Source of the DNA: an uncultured Bacillota bacterium
GTDB taxonomy: Bacteria; Bacillota_I; Bacilli_A; RFN20; CAG-826
Assembly: GCA_949291655.1 (NCBI GenBank)
Contig: CASEWT010000011.1
Coordinates: forward strand, 1-34,828
DNA: 34,828 nucleotides
Direction: 5' to 3'
Under the pieces are notes generated by a model, which did no database searches, was not told the origin of the DNA, and was given only the letters and a program-made list of their open reading frames with translations. Below are positions 29,137 through 34,828 of this stretch, piece by piece. Each line of letters starts with the position of its first letter. The stretch's first letter is position 1. The position numbers were made by a program, and so were the translations under genes.

Positions 29137-30435
29137 TTAAGGGAGTTTTGCGACCCGTTTTGCCTTTCTGACGTAATCCGTCACGCGGATGTGGGAGGTA
29201 CATGAGTAGGAGCAGAGGCCGCATTCGACGCAGCGCTCGGGATGAAGAGCCTTGACCTTTTCCTTGTCCATGGCCTTGTAGGCATTCATGATCTCGACAG
29301 GCACAAGGCCCGTCGGGCAGGAATAGACGCAAGAAGCGCAATGGATGCAAGGATGCTCGCGCTCGGCCTTCCCTTGCTCGTAGACGAGCACCGAGGAAAG
29401 GCACGGGGTCGAGATCAGGTCGTCACTAGCGACCGTCCCGCCCATCATCGGCCCGCCGAGGATGAGGGTCTTTTCTTCCCCGTCGTCCTTGTAGATGCAT
29501 TTCTCGATGAGGGGCTTGATGGGGGTTCCGACCCGGACCCGGTAATTGGCCGGATTCTCGATGCCGTCGCCAAGGACGGCGAGGTAGCGCTCGGCCACAG
29601 GCCGGGAATGTTTCGCCGCCTGGTAAAGGGAGACGACGGTCGCCACGTTGATATCGAGGACCCCTTGCTTCCGGGGAAGAGCCCCGGAAGGAACCTTGAT
29701 GCCGGTCACGTCTTTGATGAGGGCGATTTCCCAGCCTTGGGGGTAATAGTCCCGGCAGGGCCGGACTTCCATTCCCTCCTCCCCTTGGAGGAGCTCCTGG
29801 TACTTGGCGATGAGGCCAGCGTATTTCTTCTTGATGCAGAGGTAGATGTGCTCGGAGCCGAGGCACTTCTTCAAGAGGCGAAGCCCCTTGATGATCCCTT
29901 CGGGGTCGTTTTCCATGAGGAGCTTATCGACCGGGAGGGTCGGCTCGCACTCGATTCCGTTGACCACGAGATGGGTGACGTGGTCATCGCCCTTGAGCTT
30001 GACGTGCGTCGGGAAGGAGGAACCCCCAAGGCCGACGAGGGAATACTCCTCGCTGATGGCGATGATTTCCTCGGGGCTTAGGGCAAACATCTCCTCGTCG
30101 CTCCGCTCGTGGTAAGAGGGCTCGCGCTCGTCCTTGAAGTCGTTTTGGAACTTCAGGAAGTCGATGCTCTTCCCGTTCCGGTAGGTGTGCTTCTCGAGAC
30201 CGAGGTAGATCCCCGAGCACGGGGCGAACATGTTCTGCTTGAAGTAGCCGCCGTTCCGCACCCCGATTTTCTGGTAGAGGTAGACGCGTTCCCCTTCCTT
30301 GATCGAAAGTTCGTAGGCACGGCAACGGGTGTTCTCGCCCGGAACGAACATGAATTCCGGCGCGGGCACCTTTTCGACCGGGTTTTCCTCGTAATGGACC
30401 GGATCGATGGCGATTCTGGTTGTCTTGCTGATCAT
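29137..30435 (-). CDS. rnfC: RnfC, NADH-side subunit
   Basis: 432-aa peripheral subunit where NAD(H) and flavin bind. The 'VGLGGSSFPTHVKL' motif near residue 153 is the NuoF-like dinucleotide/FMN site. Two [4Fe-4S] clusters follow near the C-terminus: 'CIHCASCVYSCP' and 'CVECGLCSYSC' (residues about 366-410). First gene of the operon. No Shine-Dalgarno sequence precedes the ATG; a promoter (see 30446-30474) ends 10 nt before it, so the leader is only a few nt. Confidence 0.95.
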   Translation of the reverse strand: MISKTTRIAIDPVHYEENPVEKVPAPEFMFVPGENTRCRAYELSIKEGERVYLYQKIGVRNGGYFKQNMFAPCSGIYLGLEKHTYRNGKSIDFLKFQNDFKDEREPSYHERSDEEMFALSPEEIIAISEEYSLVGLGGSSFPTHVKLKGDDHVTHLVVNGIECEPTLPVDKLLMENDPEGIIKGLRLLKKCLGSEHIYLCIKKKYAGLIAKYQELLQGEEGMEVRPCRDYYPQGWEIALIKDVTGIKVPSGALPRKQGVLDINVATVVSLYQAAKHSRPVAERYLAVLGDGIENPANYRVRVGTPIKPLIEKCIYKDDGEEKTLILGGPMMGGTVASDDLISTPCLSSVLVYEQGKAEREHPCIHCASCVYSCPTGLVPVEIMNAYKAMDKEKVKALHPERCVECGLCSYSCTSHIRVTDYVRKAKRVAKLP

Positions 30436-30445
30436 AGGCGTTTGA

Positions 30446-30474
30446 ATTTTACCGATTTATCGACTCGCTTTAAA
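30446..30474 (-). promoter_or_regulatory. promoter of the rnf operon
   Basis: Minus strand TTTAAA (30474-30469), 17-nt spacer, TAAAAT (30451-30446). The start codon follows after 10 nt, giving an extremely short leader. The upstream gap to 30574 holds a CTTCTC-TAAC-GAGAAG hairpin (about 30518-30533) and no gene. Confidence 0.55.
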
Positions 30475-30574
30475 CCCCCTAAACGAAGCCCTTGTTGGAT
30501 ATCGGAGCCCCGATTGCTTCTCTAACGAGAAGGGAGAGGGGGATCCCCGGGCATCGAGAGGGGTTTCGGCCTCT

Positions 30575-30976
30575 TTATTTCATCCTTCCGAGATACTCCC
30601 CGAGGCGGGGGCTCGTGATGACGAGGGAAGCCGTCGAAGGGGTCGTCGCGAGCGGCACGTCGTAGACGCCGCAGATGCGGATGAGGGCCTTGACGTCGGG
30701 GTCGTGGGGCTGGGCCTCGAGGGGGTCGACGAAGAAGATGACAGCGTCGATTCCGCCCTTGGCCACCTCGGCCCCGATTTCCTGGTCCCCGCCAAGGGGG
30801 CCGGATAGATAGCCCTCGACCTTGAGGCCGGTCGCCTCCTCGACCACCGCCGCCGTGTGCCCGGTCCCGACGAGGCGGAAACCCGACAGGATGGTCAGGT
30901 GGTCGTTGGCCCAGCGGGCCATTTCGTCCTTTTTGTGGTCGTGGGCAATCAAAGCCAGGGTGTAGCGATCGGACAT
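30575..30976 (-). CDS. mgsA: methylglyoxal synthase
   Basis: 133-aa enzyme converting dihydroxyacetone phosphate to methylglyoxal and phosphate. Motifs: 'LIAHDHKKDEM' (residues 9-19), 'GTGHTA' phosphate loop near 38, and 'SGPLGGDQEIGA' near 58-69 with the catalytic Asp, then 'FFVDPLEAQPHDPD'. Length is typical for the bacterial enzyme. It starts 1 nt after the aldolase stop, so the two enzymes are made together: aldolase yields DHAP, which MgsA diverts when phosphate is short. Cytoplasmic. Confidence 0.97.
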   Translation of the reverse strand: MSDRYTLALIAHDHKKDEMARWANDHLTILSGFRLVGTGHTAAVVEEATGLKVEGYLSGPLGGDQEIGAEVAKGGIDAVIFFVDPLEAQPHDPDVKALIRICGVYDVPLATTPSTASLVITSPRLGEYLGRMK

Positions 30977-30977
30977 C

Positions 30978-31907
30978 TCAATATCCCTCCTTATTCATTG
31001 ACGCATCGTAGATGAGGTCGATGCTCGAGGAAAGGGCCTTTTCGAAGGCCTCGTCGTCTTGGCTTGCCCTAAGCCCGTCGAGGAGGGCGCGGGAGAAGGA
31101 AGCAATCATTCCCGGGCACTTCCGGAGGAGGCGGCAGGCTTCCTCGCGGGAGTAGCCTCCCGAAAGGGCGAGGATCCGGACGACCCGCGGCTCGTCGAGA
31201 AGGTCTTCATAAAGCGTCGAATCGACGGGGATCGAGATCTTCAGCATGATGCGGGCGCTTTCCGGAAGGCGGAGGACGCGCTCGAAGATAAGATGGTGGA
31301 GCAGGTGCTCGGAAGCGGCCCGGTCAGGGCTTGAGATGGTCGTTTCCGGCTCGATGATCGGAACGAGCCCGTGAGCGAGGATCCTTTCGGCCAGTTCGAA
31401 CTGCTGGTCGACGACCTGGACGATCCCTTCTTCGTCGAAGCGATCGATGACCGAGCGCATCTTCGTCCCGAAAATCCCCTTTTCGACCGCCCGGTCGAGG
31501 AGCTCGTTGAGGTCGGGGATATCCTTCATGAGGCGGACGCCGTGCTCGGGCGGAAGAAGGCCTTTGTCGATTTTCAGGAAGGGGAGGATGCCCTTCGCGG
31601 AAAGGTAGGCAGGGGTCTCTTTCCCTTCGACTTCCCGTTCCATCGTCTCCTCGAAAAGGATGGCCCCGAGGATCTTCTCGGAAGTGAAGGAAGGAGAGGT
31701 CAGCACCCGGGTCCGCATCTCGTGGACGAGATCGAACATCTTCCTAGCGTCGCGGACGCCATTAACGGTATAGGCGCTTTCGCCAATCCCATAGGCGGCG
31801 AGGGCCTTGGGGGTCGAGCCGCCCGACTGGTCGAGGGCGGCAACGAAGCCCCTTCCTTCCCCCGCCCGCTTGATGAGGGCGGGATCGAATTTGTAGGTTG
31901 CTTCCAT
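30978..31907 (-). CDS. fda: fructose-bisphosphate aldolase, class I
   Basis: 309-aa class I (Schiff-base) aldolase of the bacterial FdaB type. 'GFVAALDQSGGSTPKAL' near residue 20, 'FLKIDKGLLPP' near 108, and 'ARIMLKISIPVD' near 210-220 carrying the Schiff-base Lys. ATG 31907 is chosen because AGGAGG lies 10 nt upstream; the frame is open for 44 more codons, but these read through the promoter. Splits fructose 1,6-bisphosphate into DHAP and glyceraldehyde 3-phosphate. In an operon with mgsA. Confidence 0.95.
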   Translation of the reverse strand: MEATYKFDPALIKRAGEGRGFVAALDQSGGSTPKALAAYGIGESAYTVNGVRDARKMFDLVHEMRTRVLTSPSFTSEKILGAILFEETMEREVEGKETPAYLSAKGILPFLKIDKGLLPPEHGVRLMKDIPDLNELLDRAVEKGIFGTKMRSVIDRFDEEGIVQVVDQQFELAERILAHGLVPIIEPETTISSPDRAASEHLLHHLIFERVLRLPESARIMLKISIPVDSTLYEDLLDEPRVVRILALSGGYSREEACRLLRKCPGMIASFSRALLDGLRASQDDEAFEKALSSSIDLIYDASMNKEGY

Positions 31908-31934
31908 GATGAAGGAACCTCCTTGTCGCCTAAT

Positions 31935-31963
31935 AGTTAAATAAGAAGGGGGGCAAAGGTCAA
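31935..31963 (-). promoter_or_regulatory. promoter of the fda-mgsA operon
   Basis: Minus strand TTGACC (31963-31958), 17-nt spacer, TTAACT (31940-31935), about 28 nt before the ATG. Confidence 0.65.
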
Positions 31964-32017
31964 TGAAACGAGGGACAAGAACGTCCTTTTGTAAAGGCAA
32001 CCTCAAAGTCTCGGGAA

Positions 32018-32045
32018 CAAAAAGGGGCCCCTCTTTCAAGGGACC
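32018..32045 (-). terminator. terminator after tRNA-Arg
   Basis: Minus strand GGTCCC paired with GGGGCC across a short loop (T-A extends it), followed by CCTTTTTG. Confidence 0.65.
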
Positions 32046-32095
32046 GCTCTAAGAACGTCCAGCCGAAGGAAAGGGCCGAGCGCTTTCTTATCGAG

Positions 32096-32172
32096 TGGCG
32101 CCCCGGGCAGGGCTCGAACCCGCAACCTTCAGATTCGAAGTCTGATGCTCTATCCAATTGCGCTACCGGGGC
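32096..32172 (-). tRNA. tRNA-Arg (UCG)
   Basis: 77-nt cloverleaf: acceptor GCCCCGG/CCGGGGC, anticodon stem TCAGA/TCTGA with the loop CTTCGAA (anticodon TCG), T-stem GCGGG/CCTGC and encoded CCA. It lies 23 nt downstream of the MazG-like gene and may share its transcript. Confidence 0.94.
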
Positions 32173-32195
32173 GGCGGATAAACTTTAGCACGAGG

Positions 32196-32516
32196 CTAGA
32201 GCTTATCGTATTTCGTGCTCCGTCCCTTGGCCTTGGCAACCGGGTACTTGGCCTCGTTCTTGGCCATCTTGGCGTTGACTATCTCGTCAAGGTCGAGCCC
32301 GAGGCGGTCGAGAAGGTCGATGCAATAGACGATGACGTCGGCGACCTCGTCCTTCACGGCCCCAAGGTCGTAGTTCTCCTCGTCCCATTGGAAGCATTCG
32401 AGAAGCTCCCCCGCTTCGATGGCTATCGACTTGGCGAGGTTGGCCGGGCTATGGAACCGTCCCCATTCGCGATCGGAAGTGAATCTCCTGATCCGCTCGA
32501 GCGTCTCTTTCTTCAT
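32196..32516 (-). CDS. MazG-like nucleotide pyrophosphohydrolase
   Basis: 106-aa all-helical NTP pyrophosphatase of the MazG/dCTPase (RS21-C6-like) type. The Mg-binding pattern is seen as 'EAGELLECFQW' near residue 35 and 'DEVADVIVYCIDL' near 57. Members hydrolyse (often damaged or non-canonical) nucleoside triphosphates to the monophosphate; the natural substrate cannot be told. GGAGGACGGTAG precedes the ATG. Third gene of the PP-loop/EFR1 operon, 13 nt after EFR1. Confidence 0.88.
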   Translation of the reverse strand: MKKETLERIRRFTSDREWGRFHSPANLAKSIAIEAGELLECFQWDEENYDLGAVKDEVADVIVYCIDLLDRLGLDLDEIVNAKMAKNEAKYPVAKAKGRSTKYDKL

Positions 32517-32529
32517 CTACCGTCCTCCT

Positions 32530-33225
32530 TCATTCTTCGCTTCCGATATAGATGAGCGTCTCTTCCGACTTAGGCTTGGAGAGATACCGGGCCAAGGGCG
32601 GGGAAAGGCGGAAAGAAAGGACCTCGTTCGGGCAGGCCTTCACGCAGGCAAGGCAGCGGATGCAGCGCCGGTTTAGCCTACCGTCGACAATGGCCTCGAA
32701 GGGGCACGCCTCCTCGCAGAGGTGGCAATGGGTGCAACCCTCTCCAACGGAAATATGCACCGCAAAACGGGCCCGGAGTTTCGGAAAGAACCCTCTTCCG
32801 AAGGTATCTTGGCTTTCCGGGACGATGATGTAGCGGCCGCTTCCAAAGGCCTTAGCAAGAGGGGCAAGGCGCTCATAAGGTGGCTCGTAACGGTCATTGG
32901 CAAGATAGCTATGGCGGGTCGGGAAATAGGCCGCTCCGACGAGGGGCAGGCGGAACTTCCGCTGAACTTCGAGAAGGGCGTTCCCGTGGTTCATCCGCCC
33001 GTAGGTCGCAACGAGGATCATCTCCTCGGCTTGGGCTTCCTTCAGGAAGGAAATAGCCTCGTCCGGAAGACGCTCGGCATGGACCGGGGCCACGAAAAGA
33101 AGATGTTTGAAGGAACGTTCCTTGAGGATGTGGAGGTCAAGGCAGGGAAAGGAAAGAAGGCGGGAAAGATAGGCTGCGACTTTCTTGGAGTTCCCAGTAT
33201 AGGAAAGATAAACGACGGCATTCAT
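32530..33225 (-). CDS. EFR1-type protein: flavodoxin-like domain fused to 2x[4Fe-4S] ferredoxin
   Basis: 231-aa cytoplasmic redox protein. The N-terminal flavodoxin-like fold (residues 1-145) starts 'VVYLSYTGNSKKVA' with the phosphate loop of FMN near residues 8-14. The C-terminal ferredoxin has 'CTHCHLCEEACP' and 'CIRCLACVKACP' (about residues 162-198), giving two [4Fe-4S] clusters. ATG 33225 overlaps the stop of the PP-loop gene (ATGA) and has AAGGAG upstream. It probably hands low-potential electrons to its neighbour or another partner; the partner is not known. Confidence 0.88.
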   Translation of the reverse strand: MNAVVYLSYTGNSKKVAAYLSRLLSFPCLDLHILKERSFKHLLFVAPVHAERLPDEAISFLKEAQAEEMILVATYGRMNHGNALLEVQRKFRLPLVGAAYFPTRHSYLANDRYEPPYERLAPLAKAFGSGRYIIVPESQDTFGRGFFPKLRARFAVHISVGEGCTHCHLCEEACPFEAIVDGRLNRRCIRCLACVKACPNEVLSFRLSPPLARYLSKPKSEETLIYIGSEE

Positions 33226-34613
33226 GTCCCGAGGTACTCCTTCATCAGGGCACATTCTTGCACCTCCTCGAGGGAAAAGCCGAGCTCTCCTTCGATTTCC
33301 TGGATGGCCGCTTCCCGGCTGAGGTTCCGCCCTGAGGAAGCAATGGCCATTTCAAGGGCCGAAAAGGGAATCATCCGCGAACGCATCTCGTAAAAGCGGA
33401 TGAACTGGCTGTATTCCTTGCACCGCTCAATCTTGCAGGAGGTATGGAGCCCCTTCCCGGAGGAGGAAGGCGGGACGTATCCGGCTTCCTTTTCAAGGAG
33501 GCCCATGACCTTCCGCCAGTCGTAATGCCCGCCGCTCACCGCGTCGAAGTCGACTTGGACGAAGGAGGGAATGTGGCCGCTCCAAGACGAGGAACGGATG
33601 GCTCTTTTCAAAGGCTCCAGGAGGGAAGGAACCTCATGGATGGCGGTCACGACGTTTGCGACGAGGTCGTTCCGGTATCCGGCGAGGTTCTTGAGGGGAT
33701 TGTCGCCATAAGCCAACTGCTTCATCGTCATGAGGCTTTGGAATTGCCCCGGGCGGAAAGGAGGATGAAGGGTAAGGATCCGGCCGAGGTTGATTAGGAA
33801 ATTCAGCCCTCGGTTGGAAGCGAAGCGATAGGCCATCTTCGGAGCCATGTGATTGAAGTAGAGGCCAAGGATCTGGGCCGGCTCGTTCCCAGCCACGAAG
33901 TAGGGAACCCGGAGATTAACAAGCTCAGGATAGAAAAGAACGTAGGCTAACGAGGGGCAGGCACACGTATTTTCGGCTAGCTCATAGAGCTTTCGATAGA
34001 TTTTCCGGAGATCCTCATCGGCCACCCGGCGGCTTAGGAACTCGACCTTCGGAAAGGAGCGCTTGGCCCCGGCGATGGAAAGGGTCGCGCTCTTCGACAT
34101 GAAGGGGATTTCCCAGGTCAAGGCAAGGACGCGGAGGCCCTTGACCTTGCTAAGGTAATGAAGGAGGAAGGTCGAATCCTTCCCTCCCGTGTAGAAGACG
34201 GCAACGTCGAAGCGCGAGTCCTTGGCCCGCGGAAAGTCGTTCATGACGGGTACGAGGGAAGAAAGTTCTTTCGTCTCCTCGCGGCACTGGCAGACGGGGC
34301 AGCGGCCTTCACCGTCGAACTCGAGGCCGGGAATCATGAAATCGTTGGCCGCGCAGGAAACGCAGAAACGGGCTTCCTCAAGGCTCTTCGGAACGGGCCG
34401 GTAGTCTTTTTCCTCCACCGCCACGACCCCCAAAAGCCGGCGGCCCAAAACAGCCTTCTCCCGCTTTCCAAGCTCACTGGGAAGGCTAAGAAGCAGCTTC
34501 CTTTGCCGCTCGTTGATGCGTATTTCGTTATGGAAAAGGCGTTCTTTGTTCCGGAGGCCGTAATAGACGACGCGGTCCTTTTCGATCTTCCACCGCGACT
34601 GCAGCATGAACAT
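33222..34613 (-). CDS. PP-loop ATPase with N-terminal zinc ribbon (N-acetyl sugar amidotransferase / thiolase-like)
   Basis: 463-aa ATP-pyrophosphatase. An 80-residue N-terminal extension is followed by a zinc ribbon: 'CVSC' near residue 85, 'FDGEGRCPVC' near 103-109. The PP-loop 'FYTGGKDSTFLL' lies near residue 138-149. Further Cys: 'ENTCACPS' near 213, 'HTSCKIERC' near 390-397. The Cys-pair-then-PP-loop start resembles WbpG-type N-acetyl sugar amidotransferases, while the number of Cys and the ferredoxin partner gene recall tRNA or metabolite thiolation enzymes (TtcA/TtuA). ATGA overlap with the EFR1 gene shows they act together. No clear ribosome site before the ATG. Reaction unknown. Confidence 0.75.
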   Translation of the reverse strand: MFMLQSRWKIEKDRVVYYGLRNKERLFHNEIRINERQRKLLLSLPSELGKREKAVLGRRLLGVVAVEEKDYRPVPKSLEEARFCVSCAANDFMIPGLEFDGEGRCPVCQCREETKELSSLVPVMNDFPRAKDSRFDVAVFYTGGKDSTFLLHYLSKVKGLRVLALTWEIPFMSKSATLSIAGAKRSFPKVEFLSRRVADEDLRKIYRKLYELAENTCACPSLAYVLFYPELVNLRVPYFVAGNEPAQILGLYFNHMAPKMAYRFASNRGLNFLINLGRILTLHPPFRPGQFQSLMTMKQLAYGDNPLKNLAGYRNDLVANVVTAIHEVPSLLEPLKRAIRSSSWSGHIPSFVQVDFDAVSGGHYDWRKVMGLLEKEAGYVPPSSSGKGLHTSCKIERCKEYSQFIRFYEMRSRMIPFSALEMAIASSGRNLSREAAIQEIEGELGFSLEEVQECALMKEYLGT

Positions 34614-34664
34614 GCTCTCACTCTACTTCAAACGGACGTAAAAAGGTATCGCCGGGCGCGTTTT

Positions 34665-34693
34665 TTGACAAAAAAGGCCGTTTTTGCTAGGAT
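34665..34693 (+). promoter_or_regulatory. promoter of the gene at the right edge
   Basis: TTGACA (34665-34670), 17-nt spacer, TAGGAT (34688-34693). The gap 34614-34741 also holds the weak upstream region of the divergent PP-loop operon. Confidence 0.55.
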
Positions 34694-34741
34694 AATGAAG
34701 ATCGCTAAGGCGTCGAAAGGAAGGGAGGTGCTTACTTTAAC

Positions 34742-34828
34742 ATGGGCTCCGTAACTTCCGGAAGCATGGCCAAGACCTTCTTCCGCCATCTTTTCATGGG
34801 CTTTGGTTCAGCCCTCGTCCTTTCTTTA
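34742..34828 (+). CDS. N-terminal fragment of a membrane protein, cut by the window end
   Basis: 29 codons visible: MGSVTSGSMAKTFFRHLFMG followed by FGSALVLSL. GGGAGG lies 13 nt before the ATG; a second ATG (34766) is possible. The polar start followed by a 'TFFRHLF' amphipathic piece and a hydrophobic stretch recalls MATE-type transporters, but the fragment is too short for a firm call. Confidence 0.45.
   Translation, partial: MGSVTSGSMAKTFFRHLFMGFGSALVLSL

Noticed and set aside
32018-32045. AGGGGCCCCT as a restriction or regulator palindrome
   Set aside because: Better explained as part of the terminator downstream of tRNA-Arg, which has a proper U-run.
34158-34754. 198-codon plus-strand frame running into the right-edge promoter
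   Set aside because: Mostly antisense to the PP-loop gene. Only the last 19 codons lie outside it, and the real plus-strand start appears to be at 34742 in another frame.
1-34828. CRISPR arrays, rRNA genes or riboswitches
   Set aside because: No regularly spaced repeats, no conserved rRNA segments and no recognisable riboswitch core were found on either strand.

Overview
The window looks like part of a chromosome from an uncultured, anaerobic, Gram-positive-type bacterium with fairly high GC (about 60% by eye). It is probably a gut Bacilli lineage related to the Mollicutes. The reasons are: many lipoproteins with Ser/Glu-rich linkers behind a lipobox, class I fructose-bisphosphate aldolase, PepF, DegV and YlmH proteins, a perfect match to the Firmicutes cre (CcpA) consensus, an Rnf complex as the membrane redox pump, and a Mycoplasma-like variant of the initiator tRNA. 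TGA is a stop codon here (for example rnfB, rnfG and rnfA end in TGA) and Trp is TGG, so the standard bacterial code applies. The lineage call is inference. No rRNA, CRISPR array, intact transposase or prophage was seen.

Layout. 0-1.6 kb: an AAA/DUF4143 ATPase and an initiator tRNA. 1.7-8.9 kb (minus): two large paralogous lipoproteins, a TVP38/DedA-type membrane protein, two tandem small membrane paralogs and a membrane-anchored Ntn hydrolase. 9.0-11.6 kb (minus): an acyl-CoA synthetase (NDP-forming) alpha-type protein abutting a tandem Lrp-like protein, with a perfect cre site upstream. 11.9-14.3 kb (plus): a third member of the lipoprotein family with tandem promoters. 14.4-17.8 kb: a GNAT acetyltransferase, a small membrane protein, tRNA-Ser(UGA), tRNA-Ile(UAU) and PepF. 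17.8-20.2 kb: Ogt and an XRE regulator, then a decayed stretch with an HTH relic, a 105-nt nested palindrome, two tiny membrane ORFs and about 500 nt of AT-rich sequence, ending at tRNA-Met and tRNA-Ala. 20.3-23.1 kb: YlmH, DegV and a small lipoprotein.

23.2-30.4 kb (minus) is one tight operon: rnfC-D-G-E-A, an unlisted 59-codon Cys-motif gene, rnfB, apbE, a NusG-II-domain protein and a Gx-family transporter. Most junctions overlap by 1-4 nt. This is an Rnf ion-translocating oxidoreductase with its flavin transferase. It departs from the textbook form in three ways: RnfB keeps only its first Fe-S domain, RnfG carries two FMN-binding-type modules, and the flavinylation motifs read AGGT rather than SGAT.

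30.5-32.2 kb: class I aldolase plus methylglyoxal synthase (DHAP made and then diverted), and tRNA-Arg(UCG). 32.2-34.6 kb (minus): an operon of a zinc-ribbon PP-loop ATPase, a flavodoxin-ferredoxin (EFR1-type) protein and a MazG-like pyrophosphohydrolase. A plus-strand membrane protein starts at the right edge.

The strongest candidates for something undescribed are the modified Rnf complex with its extra Cys peptide, the PP-loop/EFR1 pair, the acyl-CoA synthetase/Lrp pair, and the lipoprotein family. Several genes also have a -10 box only 6-10 nt before the start codon and no Shine-Dalgarno sequence, which suggests leaderless mRNAs.
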